Shown in pieces: positions 18,294 through 25,305 of a stretch of 64,000 nucleotides of DNA (position 1 is its first letter; each line of letters begins with the position of its first letter). The stretch lies in the NCBI RefSeq assembly GCF_900100045.1, contig NZ_FNEA01000007.1, positions 124,001 through 188,000 of the forward strand, read 5' to 3'. A program made the position numbers and the translations under genes. Under the pieces are notes generated by a model, which was not told the DNA's origin, did not search any database, and saw only the letters and a list, made by a program, of their open reading frames with translations. This DNA is from Paracoccus denitrificans (GTDB taxonomy: Bacteria; Pseudomonadota; Alphaproteobacteria; Rhodobacterales; Rhodobacteraceae).

Positions 18294-18848
18294 GCGCGCT
18301 TTCCTTTCCGAATCCGTCGCGCGGGGGTTTTAGCCGGGATGGCTGCCCGGGCCAACCGCCGTTGCCGGGTCAAGGCGGCAGGCCCCGGGGGCGGGGAACC
18401 TTCCGCGCGTCTTGCCCGGCCTCCACCTGCGCGCGATCCCGGGCCGCGCAGTATTGCTGCGAATCGCATTTCATGACACATGAATGGCGATTCGTGACAA
18501 CAAACGGGACGCTCAAGACTCACGCCTCGGCTGGGAGATTGCACATACCTATAGGCGTGCGCGATGTGGACAATACGCGTATCGCGGCACTGTCCGAAGA
18601 TGCAGTTCATGCCTGAACTGTCGGCAAGGACGGATCGCCAGTTGCGGAAACGGTTGGAGAGCCAGGCAAGGGCCCCGCCGCCGACCGCCACCTGAAAAAA
18701 GCGATCCGGCATGACTGTCGACCGCAAGGGTTGAGTGCGATGGAATCGCGCAGGGTGTTAACCAGACAGTATCCTGTGTCCACATAGTATTGGGTAGAAC
18801 TTGCCAGGTTCAAGGTTGACGGTGAGTTGTTAATGATTGGAGAGGAAC
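18294..18848. other. 555-bp gene-free region upstream of the LytTR gene
   Basis: No convincing gene was found on either strand; short open frames here have no recognisable motif or good ribosome-binding site. The region contains an imperfect long stem-loop at 18346-18389 (CCCGGGCC and CCGCC arms) upstream of the CDF gene, and copy A of a 66-bp element (18465-18530, listed separately). The last 100 bp before the LytTR gene is clearly more AT-rich than the surroundings and probably holds its promoter. Confidence 0.6.
18465..18530 (+). promoter_or_regulatory. 66-bp upstream element, copy A
   Basis: This stretch aligns without gaps to 20111-20176, with about 48 of 66 bases identical. Conserved blocks are CGCATTTCA, CATGAA, TTCGTGACA, GACTC and CGCCTCGG. 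It includes a dyad: TTCATG-ACA-CATGAA, extending as a 15-bp imperfect inverted repeat (13 of 15 paired, 18461-18493). It begins about 380 bp before the LytTR gene; copy B begins about 180 bp before the RTX gene. A shared operator or promoter is inferred. Confidence 0.55.
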
Positions 18849-19766
18849 ATGGAGGTATCCCCAAAAACCGTTGTCACGTTTTGCAACGGCTCGTCCGTAA
18901 CGCCTTGCCCCCTGTTCATCCGCGCCATTGTCAGGAATTGCAGGTTCCAGATCTTTGCCATTTTCTGCATGGTCCTGTTCGTCTTGATGCGCCCCTATCG
19001 GGCCCATGCCGAACTGGATAAATGGCAGTCCGTTTCGATAATATTTTCCATGGGGGTGGTCGTCTTTGCCCTGTATTTCCTGTTTCTATCGCTTTCGGGA
19101 AAATTCGGCGGCCGGCTTGGCATTCGCAGCGTCCATACGATCTGGATGGTCCTGCTGACATCGTTCATCGCGACGTTTCTGGGCGAATGGAGCGTTTCGC
19201 TGTTCGATGGGCCAAGATTGCCCGTTCGTGAAACCACGTTCCTGTGGGTTTTCCATTTCGCGATCTTCCTTGGGCTGGAAGTCGTTTTTGGAATCTTTGT
19301 CCTTCCCGATGTCATCCGGCATGTGACGCAGCCCGAACCGGCCGAGGTGTTCGCCCTCCAGCCGCCGGTGCAAGCCTTGGCAGAGGTGCTGCCCCTGGAC
19401 CCTTTGGTGCCCGAGGGGGGCGAAACCGCATCCGACATGTGCGTCATCACCGTTTCGGACAAGAGGTTTCTGGCGCAATGCATCCGCTCGGTATCCTCGC
19501 AGGAACATTACATTTCGATTTCGACCTTCAAGGGCGAGAAATATTTCCTGCGCGGCAGGATCCGCGACTTTCTGGAACAGATCCCGGATGAGTTCGGCTA
19601 TTGCATCCACAGGTCGCATTGGGTGTCCTGGAGCGGGATCGAACGCGTGAACGTCGCCAATGACAATATGCTGGTCTATCTTGACGACGATACTTTGTTG
19701 CCCGTGGCGCGGGGCAGGCGGTCGGATTTTATCGAACGCTGGAACCGCAGGCTTTCGATAGGGTGA
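18849..19766 (+). CDS. Membrane-anchored LytTR-family transcriptional regulator
   Basis: 305 residues. Four predicted membrane helices (about 32-48, 62-84, 95-113, 129-153) are joined by a proline-rich linker (160-195) to a C-terminal LytTR DNA-binding domain (about 198-300) with the segments HYISISTFKGEKYFLRG and IHRSHWVSW. There is no response-regulator receiver domain, so the signal probably reaches it through the membrane part. GGAGAGG precedes the ATG. The coding sequence is less GC-rich than its neighbours, which may mean acquisition by transfer. Downstream lie an RTX/Hint exoprotein and a beta-barrel gene; a 66-bp element shared with the RTX gene suggests it may control both. Confidence 0.82.
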   Translation: MEVSPKTVVTFCNGSSVTPCPLFIRAIVRNCRFQIFAIFCMVLFVLMRPYRAHAELDKWQSVSIIFSMGVVVFALYFLFLSLSGKFGGRLGIRSVHTIWMVLLTSFIATFLGEWSVSLFDGPRLPVRETTFLWVFHFAIFLGLEVVFGIFVLPDVIRHVTQPEPAEVFALQPPVQALAEVLPLDPLVPEGGETASDMCVITVSDKRFLAQCIRSVSSQEHYISISTFKGEKYFLRGRIRDFLEQIPDEFGYCIHRSHWVSWSGIERVNVANDNMLVYLDDDTLLPVARGRRSDFIERWNRRLSIG

Positions 19767-19835
19767 CACGCCTGCGCCGGGCCGGGCGCAACCGGGGCGG
19801 CAGCCTCGCAATTCGCGACATTCGGACGGCCCAGT

Positions 19836-19861
19836 GCCGACAACCTGGGCCGACAACCTGG
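19836..19861 (+). repeat. Exact 13-bp tandem duplication
   Basis: GCCGACAACCTGG occurs twice head to tail with no spacer. It lies in non-coding DNA between the LytTR and RTX genes. It may be a replication slip; no role is apparent. Confidence 0.8.
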
Positions 19862-20110
19862 CGGCGACTGACGGCCGCGCGATCCGGGCCGTGTCTCGGC
19901 AACGGGCCGGGCAAGCATCGCGCGGTTTGCCGGCCGCATGGCCGGGACTGCCATTGGCGGCATCCGATGGGGATTCTGCGGTTATGGCTTTGATGTTGCC
20001 CGCCTTTGGCGCAGCCGACCGGCAAGGGGCCGGCGCTTTGCCACAGAATCGCTTTCAACTGCATCCTGCGGCGGCGTCGGGCCGCGAAAGGCCGATCACC
20101 CCCTCATCCA

Positions 20111-20176
20111 CGCATTTCACGATGCATGAAATGCTTTTCGTGACAGATGGCGAGGCACTCGGGACTCGCGCCTCGG
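20111..20176 (+). promoter_or_regulatory. 66-bp upstream element, copy B
   Basis: Ungapped match to 18465-18530 (about 73 percent). Its own dyad is GCATTTCA-N7-TGAAATGC. The element ends 115 bp before the GTG start of the RTX/Hint gene, a normal place for a promoter or operator. Sharing between the LytTR gene and the RTX gene suggests common control. Confidence 0.55.
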
Positions 20177-20291
20177 TTTAGCGCGCGGGCCTGCGTATGT
20201 CGTTCGGTGCGAGTGGCCCATCCAGCCCCGCATGCGTGTTTCGCGCACCAGCCAAAAGGCGCTGTCACAATACGATCGAGGGGATTAACGA

Positions 20292-21977
20292 GTGGCTATT
20301 ATTCCAGGGACGAACGGCAACGACATCCTTAACGGAACACCCCAGGACGACGAATTCCACAGGGGCAATGGCTTTGATCTGGTCTATGGCAACGACGGCA
20401 ACGACCTGATGAACGGCTCTGACGTCGACATGGGGGCGGACACGCTCTATGGCGGAGGGGGCAGCGATACCATCACAGGCTCGATAGGCGGTGATTCCAT
20501 CGACGGGGGCGATGGCGACGACTACCTTTACGGTGCAAGAATAGACAGCACGCCTGACGGCAATGACACCATCTTTGGTGGCGCCGGCGACGATTATATT
20601 CAAGGCATGATGGGCTCCGACCTGCTATATGGCGGTACTGGAAATGATCGCATCGTCGGGGATGGCGGCGGGGCCACTGCCGGTCATGCTGACACGATTT
20701 ACGGCGACGAAGGAAACGACCGGATCTGGGCTGGGGGTGGCGGTGATCTCGTCTATGGCGGTGATGATAACGACTTGGTCTACGGCGATGCCGGAAACGA
20801 TACGCTTCACGGCGATGCCGGAAACGATACGCTTGCAGGCGGTGCCGACCATGACCTGATCTATGGCGGTACCGGCGACGATCTCCTTTTGGGCGAAGCC
20901 GGGAACGATCTGGTTGACGGCGGTGCGGGGCACGATTCCCTGCTTGGCGGCGCCGGGAGCGATACTCTGCTGGGCGGCGCGGGCAGGGACACCTTGGACG
21001 GTGGTGCGGGCGCCGATACGCTGACCGGCGGCCTGGATGCGGACGTGTTCATCGCGGACGGCACGGCGGACACGATCACCGATTTCAACGCGACCGAGGG
21101 CATCGGCGACGCGGACAGCAGCAACAACGACCTTGTCGACCTGTCCGCCTTTTACAACCAGACCAGGCTGGCGGCGTGGAATGCCGCCAACCCCGGCCTT
21201 CAGTTCAACACCCCGCTTGACTGGCTGCGCTATGAACAATCGCAGGGTGCGCTGGCCTCGGCCGGCGGGCTGCGTATCTTCAGCAGCTACGACCCGGTGA
21301 CGAATGGCGGCACCTTCGTTTCGGCGGAACTGCTGAACGAGGAAAACACCAGGGTTCCCTGCTTTGCCAGGGGCACGCGGATCGCGGTGGCCGATGACGA
21401 GGTGGCGATCGAGACCCTGCGGGCCGGCGATCTGGTCCAGACGCGGGACAACGGCCTGCAACCGATCCGCTGGATCGGCTCGCGCAAGCTGAGCGCGGCA
21501 GAGCTGAAAGCCATGCCGAACCTGCGGCCGATCCGCATTGCCGCGGGCGCCCTGGGCAAGGGCCTGCCGGTCGCCGATCTTCTGGTCTCGCCGCAGCACC
21601 GGGTCCTGGTGCGCTCGAACATCGCGCAGAAGATGTTCAAGACGCGCGAGGTGCTGGTGGCGGCCAAGCAACTGGTGCTGCTGGAAGGGTTCGATATCGC
21701 GAACGACCTGCAAGAGGTGGAATATTTCCACATGCTGTTCGACCGGCACGAGGTGGTGCTGTCGAACGGCGCCGAGACGGAATCGCTTTATACCGGCGCC
21801 GAGGCGTTGAAGGCCGTCGGCAAGGCGGCTGCCGAGGAAATCTTTACGCTTTTCCCGCAACTGGCCGATCCCGACCATGTTCCGACCCCGGCCCGATACC
21901 TGCCGTCCGGTCGCCAGGCCCGCAAGATGGGCATGCGCCATCTGCAGAACAACCGCCCGCTGATTGCTGCCCAATAA
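20292..21977 (+). CDS. RTX calcium-binding exoprotein with C-terminal Hint domain
   Basis: 561 residues. Residues 1-250 are an array of GGxGxDxLx nonapeptide repeats of the RTX (haemolysin-type Ca2+-binding) kind, which fold on calcium outside the cell and mark type I secretion substrates. From Cys357 (VPCFARGTRIAV) a Hint domain of the Hint_2 type begins, with LVSPQHRVLVRS further on; such domains are related to inteins and hedgehog autoprocessing modules and could cleave before Cys357. The GTG start at 20292 follows GAGGGG; no Sec signal is seen. Proteins of this layout are common in Rhodobacteraceae. No type I transporter genes lie in the window. Substrate or target is unknown. Confidence 0.85.
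   Translation: MAIIPGTNGNDILNGTPQDDEFHRGNGFDLVYGNDGNDLMNGSDVDMGADTLYGGGGSDTITGSIGGDSIDGGDGDDYLYGARIDSTPDGNDTIFGGAGDDYIQGMMGSDLLYGGTGNDRIVGDGGGATAGHADTIYGDEGNDRIWAGGGGDLVYGGDDNDLVYGDAGNDTLHGDAGNDTLAGGADHDLIYGGTGDDLLLGEAGNDLVDGGAGHDSLLGGAGSDTLLGGAGRDTLDGGAGADTLTGGLDADVFIADGTADTITDFNATEGIGDADSSNNDLVDLSAFYNQTRLAAWNAANPGLQFNTPLDWLRYEQSQGALASAGGLRIFSSYDPVTNGGTFVSAELLNEENTRVPCFARGTRIAVADDEVAIETLRAGDLVQTRDNGLQPIRWIGSRKLSAAELKAMPNLRPIRIAAGALGKGLPVADLLVSPQHRVLVRSNIAQKMFKTREVLVAAKQLVLLEGFDIANDLQEVEYFHMLFDRHEVVLSNGAETESLYTGAEALKAVGKAAAEEIFTLFPQLADPDHVPTPARYLPSGRQARKMGMRHLQNNRPLIAAQ
20782..20834 (+). repeat. Perfect 26-bp direct repeat inside the RTX array
   Basis: The same 26 bases start at 20782 and at 20809 (period 27 bp, one RTX nonapeptide GDAGNDTL plus one). 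Other repeat units have diverged at DNA level, so this pair is a recent duplication. Confidence 0.85.
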
Positions 21978-21994
21978 CACCCAGAGGTCATAAT

Positions 21995-22714
21995 ATGTTT
22001 AAAAGTATTGCTATTTCGACGAGCGTTCTGCTGGCCGCGGTTCCGGCATTTGGCGGCGGCTTCACCATTCCCGTGGTCGAGACTCCGGTCGTCATGCCGC
22101 AAGAGGTCGCGCCCGCCATCGGGAGCTGGGAGGGGCTGTATCTGGGCGGTGCCCTCGGATCCGCTTTCGGCTCGGATGACCGGGTCGGCATCTCGCAGCC
22201 GGGCGGCGGCGCGGCCTATACGCCGGGTTCGGTCGATATCCGGGGCGCGACCTTTTCCCTTCAGATGGGCTATCGATGGCAGCGCGAGGTTCGCGGCCGG
22301 CAGATCGTGACCGGCCCCGAACTGGCCTATGAGGCCGGCGGCGCGGATGACAGCTTTTCGCGGGCGGGCGAATCCGCGTCGAGCGAGCTGAACGGTCTCT
22401 TGTCGCTGCGCTGGAAGACCGGCGTGCTGAACGAAGCCGAGGACCTGCTGTTCTACGGGTCCGTCGGCATTGCGCACGGCTCGTTCGACTACACGGTGAC
22501 CGGCGCCGGCATGCGTTACGACGGCGATTTCACCGACAGCGCCCTGACCGTCGGGCTGGGCGTCGAGAAGAGGCTGAACGAGCGGGCGTCGCTGTTCGGG
22601 GAATGGGAGTTCCGGCAGTTCGGCAAGACGACCCTGACCGATGCGGCCGGTTACACGACCCGGGCGACGCCCGAGCATCACAGCATCCGCGTCGGTGTGA
22701 ACTTCGCTTTCTGA
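21995..22714 (+). CDS. Outer-membrane beta-barrel protein (Omp25/31-like)
   Basis: 239 residues. A signal peptide (about 1-20, ending AFG) precedes a mature part with the SWEGLYLGGALGSAFG segment typical of alphaproteobacterial Omp25/Omp31-like eight-stranded barrels, alternating beta-strand patterns and a C-terminal phenylalanine (GVNFAF) for BAM recognition. It starts 17 bp after the RTX gene, so the two are probably co-transcribed. A strong stem-loop follows its stop. Role beyond envelope structure is unknown. Confidence 0.8.
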   Translation: MFKSIAISTSVLLAAVPAFGGGFTIPVVETPVVMPQEVAPAIGSWEGLYLGGALGSAFGSDDRVGISQPGGGAAYTPGSVDIRGATFSLQMGYRWQREVRGRQIVTGPELAYEAGGADDSFSRAGESASSELNGLLSLRWKTGVLNEAEDLLFYGSVGIAHGSFDYTVTGAGMRYDGDFTDSALTVGLGVEKRLNERASLFGEWEFRQFGKTTLTDAAGYTTRATPEHHSIRVGVNFAF

Positions 22715-22721
22715 CATGTGA

Positions 22722-22749
22722 CTGAGCGCATCCGTCCGGGTGCGCTCAG
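22722..22749 (+). terminator. Strong stem-loop after the beta-barrel gene
   Basis: CTGAGCGCATCC and GGGTGCGCTCAG form a 12-bp stem (one G-T pair) with a GTCC loop, seven bases after the stop codon. No T-run follows, so it may stabilise the 3' end or partly terminate before the small gene at 22793. Confidence 0.55.
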
Positions 22750-22792
22750 CCGACCTCCAGCTTATTCATGGACGATCCGAAGGAGACCGGGT

Positions 22793-23095
22793 GTGAGCTG
22801 TGCTGTGAGAGAGTTGCAGGTGCTCAAGGCCGAGAAGCATGCGGCTTCGATCATCTCGGACGGGGAATGGAAGGCGCTTGTCGAATATCATTTCGGCAAG
22901 GACAAAGAGCGGAGCTGCTATTATTCCGGCTATCTGAACGGGCAGCATGACGCCCTGCAGATCGCGGCCGAGATCGCCATGGCCATTGCGGGCACCGTGG
23001 CGGACGAAGGATCGCAGCGGATGGTCAGGAACCTGGCGTCGATCCTGGTGCTCATGACCTCCGAGACGCAGGCCAGCCCGGTCGGGAGTTGCTAG
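22793..23095 (+). CDS. Small protein of unknown function
   Basis: 100 residues from a GTG with AAGGAG seven bases upstream. It is mostly helical, with a SDGEWKALVEYHFGKDKE region and a hydrophobic AAEIAMAIAGTVADEG stretch, no signal peptide and no motif I recognise. Coding is supported by the ribosome-binding site, GC-biased third positions and a good terminator-like hairpin after it. A longer start at 22718 would run through the stem-loop and is less likely. Confidence 0.5.
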   Translation: MSCAVRELQVLKAEKHAASIISDGEWKALVEYHFGKDKERSCYYSGYLNGQHDALQIAAEIAMAIAGTVADEGSQRMVRNLASILVLMTSETQASPVGSC

Positions 23096-23198
23096 GGGCT
23101 GGCACGGCCGGGGTGCATTCCGCGCCTTCTGTTGCGGCTGCGGCGCTGTCTTTCATCCGGTAGGCCGCAGGCTTTTCGTTGTCGCGAGGGGAGGAATC

Positions 23199-23246
23199 GG
23201 CCGGATCGGCGGCCTCCCCGATATCTGCCGATCCGGCCAGTTTTGC
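23199..23246 (+). terminator. Rho-independent-type terminator
   Basis: A perfect 12-bp inverted repeat (GGCCGGATCGGC at 23199-23210, GCCGATCCGGCC at 23227-23238) with a 16-base loop is followed by AGTTTTGC. It lies in the 260-bp gap between two convergent units and would end the rightward RTX/barrel/small-gene transcript. Confidence 0.65.
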
Positions 23247-23355
23247 TGCATTCCGCCCGGTCGTCAGGCCGACCTGTCCCGGCGGGATGCACCGCGGCGT
23301 TCGACGGGTGCGCTTCTGTCGGATCGGCGGGCGGTGCGCAATCTCCGGGCATCGC

Positions 23356-25305
23356 TCAGCCTGACAGTGCGGCGGTGTCGAAGCCGCCGTTGCGCCACAG
23401 CTCCAACGCCTGATCCAGTGCCGGGCCGGGTTCGCCGTCTGCCTCGCCCTGATAAAGCCCCGCCCGCGCCAAGCGGCGTTGCAGCGCGCTCAGCGTCTCG
23501 GGGTTCCAGTTCCCGTCCCGCTCGGCCAGCTCGCGCAGCAGGCTGCCATCGTCCGAGGCGACCCCCAGCAGCAGTTGCACCGCCGCGCGCGAGGGGTCGC
23601 GGGGCAGGCCGCGCCCCTCGTCCAGCAGCACGGCTGCTGCGCGATGGCCGCGCGGCTCGCCCTCGCGCGCGGCGCGTTCGAACAGTGTCCGGGCGTCGCC
23701 GGGATCGCCGAAGCGGCCCTCTTGCGCCAGAACGCCCAGGTTGAAGGTGGCGATGGGCGATCCGGCCTGCGAAGCCTGCTGCATCAGCGCGATGCCCCGC
23801 TGCCGGTCCTGGGGGCGCCGGCTGTCCAGAAGCGTCACCGCCAGATTGATCGCCGCGTCGGCGCTGCCGGCGGCGGCGGCCCTTTCGTAAAGCGCCAGGG
23901 CCCCGGCAGGGTCGGGCGCTACGCCGTCGCCGGTTTCCTTCAGCAGCGCCAGGCTGACCATGGCCCGCAGGTCGCCGCGCCCGGCCGCGTTTTCGTAAAG
24001 CGCGACCGCCTCGGCCCGCAGGCCGGCCGCCGCGGTGGCCCGCGCCAGCAGCGCGACGTATTTCGCCTGCCGGGGGTCGAGGCGGCTGGCCTCTTCGCAG
24101 GACCGCATCGCCTCGACGGCGTTCTGCGCCAGAAGCTCGTAGGAGATGCCGGGCGTGGTCTCGGTCCCGTCGCGCGGATGGGTGGCCAGCAATTCGCAGC
24201 GCCGGGCCGGGCCGGGGTCGGTTTCGGCGGACAGTTCGGCCAGCATGCGCCGCGCCTCGTCGATATGCGGCCCGTTGGGATAGCTGCGGGCATAGCTTTC
24301 CAGCAGCGGCTTCAGCCGGCTGCGCCGCGCCAGATCCCAAAGCTGCTCGCCCGCCGCGCCCTCGGCCTCGGGTCCCAGGCTGCGCCGCGCCTGGCCTGAG
24401 CGGGCGGGGTCCTGCGCCAGCAGCGCCAGCACCTCGCCGACATGACTGCCGTTGGGATAGCGCTGAAGGTAAAGGCGCAGCAGCGCCGGGTCGGCGGCGC
24501 GGACGGCGACCTGGTAGAACAGCGTCTCGGGCGAGGCCGTGGGCGGTCCGTCGGCAAAGCGGAACTGCCGGGTCAGCGCCGAGGCGTCCCAGGGAATCTG
24601 CTGCCCGCCCGTGCGCGCCATCACATCCTTGCGCACCGCGATCATCATCTCGCCGATGTCCTGCGCGGGGGTGTGGATATGGCTCAGCAGCGCCTCGGTG
24701 AAGGTGCCGTTGCGGCCGGCGCCGTCGAAGGCCACGGCACCGGGCTGGGTGGCATAGGCGATCAGGAAATCGGCGGCGCTGCCGATGCGGGCCAATCCGC
24801 TGCCGCCGTCGGGAAGCCGCAGCGGATTGTCGCCGCAGGCGTCCAGCAGCACGATCTTGATCCCCGGCACCGCCGCCATCGCCGCCATCGCCTCGTCCAG
24901 CGCAACGGTGCGGGCGGTGGCCTGGTCGAGCCGCTCCAGCCGAAAATCCCGCGGCAGCAGATAGTTTTGGTCCGCGACCTGAAAGGCATGGCCGGCATAA
25001 TAGAACAGCGCCACCTCGGCGGTCCGCGCCGCCGCGCCGAACTGGCCGATCAGCGCCCGCATCTGCGCCTGGTCGCTGTCCACGCCCAGGATCACCTGGA
25101 AGCCGAGGTCACGCAGGGCGGCGGTCATATCCTCGGCATCGTTGGCGGGATTGTCCAGCGCCGGCACGCCGTCATAGGCGGCGTTGCCGATGACCAGCGC
25201 CACCTTGGGTGCCGCTGCCGCCTGTGCGGCCAGCAGCAGCGCCGCGATCAGGGCGGCCAGGATGGCGGCGGGCCTAAAGCCCGACCGCGCGCACCAGGAC
25301 GGCAT
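23356..25305 (-). CDS. Periplasmic caspase-like (C14) protein with Sel1/TPR-type repeats
   Basis: 649 residues. A signal peptide (about 1-32) precedes a caspase p20-type domain (35-260) with the catalytic pair His106 (YYAGHAFQ) and Cys157 (LLDACGDNP). A linker with two YPNG segments leads to Sel1-like repeats (about 400-590) and a C-terminal helical unit resembling a peptidoglycan-binding domain ([14 protein letters not shown]). Family members cleave proteins after basic or acidic residues; the substrate here is unknown. The chosen ATG overlaps the end of tpsA by 32 bp, so the gene is probably coupled to it. This context makes the exoprotein, its pore or an envelope protein candidate targets. 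Confidence 0.8.
   Translation of the reverse strand: MPSWCARSGFRPAAILAALIAALLLAAQAAAAPKVALVIGNAAYDGVPALDNPANDAEDMTAALRDLGFQVILGVDSDQAQMRALIGQFGAAARTAEVALFYYAGHAFQVADQNYLLPRDFRLERLDQATARTVALDEAMAAMAAVPGIKIVLLDACGDNPLRLPDGGSGLARIGSAADFLIAYATQPGAVAFDGAGRNGTFTEALLSHIHTPAQDIGEMMIAVRKDVMARTGGQQIPWDASALTRQFRFADGPPTASPETLFYQVAVRAADPALLRLYLQRYPNGSHVGEVLALLAQDPARSGQARRSLGPEAEGAAGEQLWDLARRSRLKPLLESYARSYPNGPHIDEARRMLAELSAETDPGPARRCELLATHPRDGTETTPGISYELLAQNAVEAMRSCEEASRLDPRQAKYVALLARATAAAGLRAEAVALYENAAGRGDLRAMVSLALLKETGDGVAPDPAGALALYERAAAAGSADAAINLAVTLLDSRRPQDRQRGIALMQQASQAGSPIATFNLGVLAQEGRFGDPGDARTLFERAAREGEPRGHRAAAVLLDEGRGLPRDPSRAAVQLLLGVASDDGSLLRELAERDGNWNPETLSALQRRLARAGLYQGEADGEPGPALDQALELWRNGGFDTAALSG

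Larger units (their letters stand above)
19767..20291. other. 525-bp gene-free region between LytTR and RTX genes
   Basis: No supported gene on either strand. It holds an exact tandem duplication GCCGACAACCTGG twice (19836-19848 and 19849-19861) and copy B of the 66-bp element (20111-20176). A small GC-rich hairpin follows the LytTR stop (TGCGCC/GGCGCA, 19773-19790). Confidence 0.6.

Noticed and set aside
18362..18785. Short open frames in the gap before the LytTR gene
   Set aside because: Arg/Pro-rich translations, no good ribosome-binding site and overlap with the repeated regulatory element.
19763..20181. Short open frames between LytTR and RTX genes
   Set aside because: No recognisable motif; they cross a tandem duplication and the 66-bp element, so non-coding is more likely.
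20292..20960. Repeated DNA of the RTX region as a possible CRISPR or tandem-repeat locus
   Set aside because: The repeats are coding nonapeptides of an RTX array, not direct repeats with spacers.
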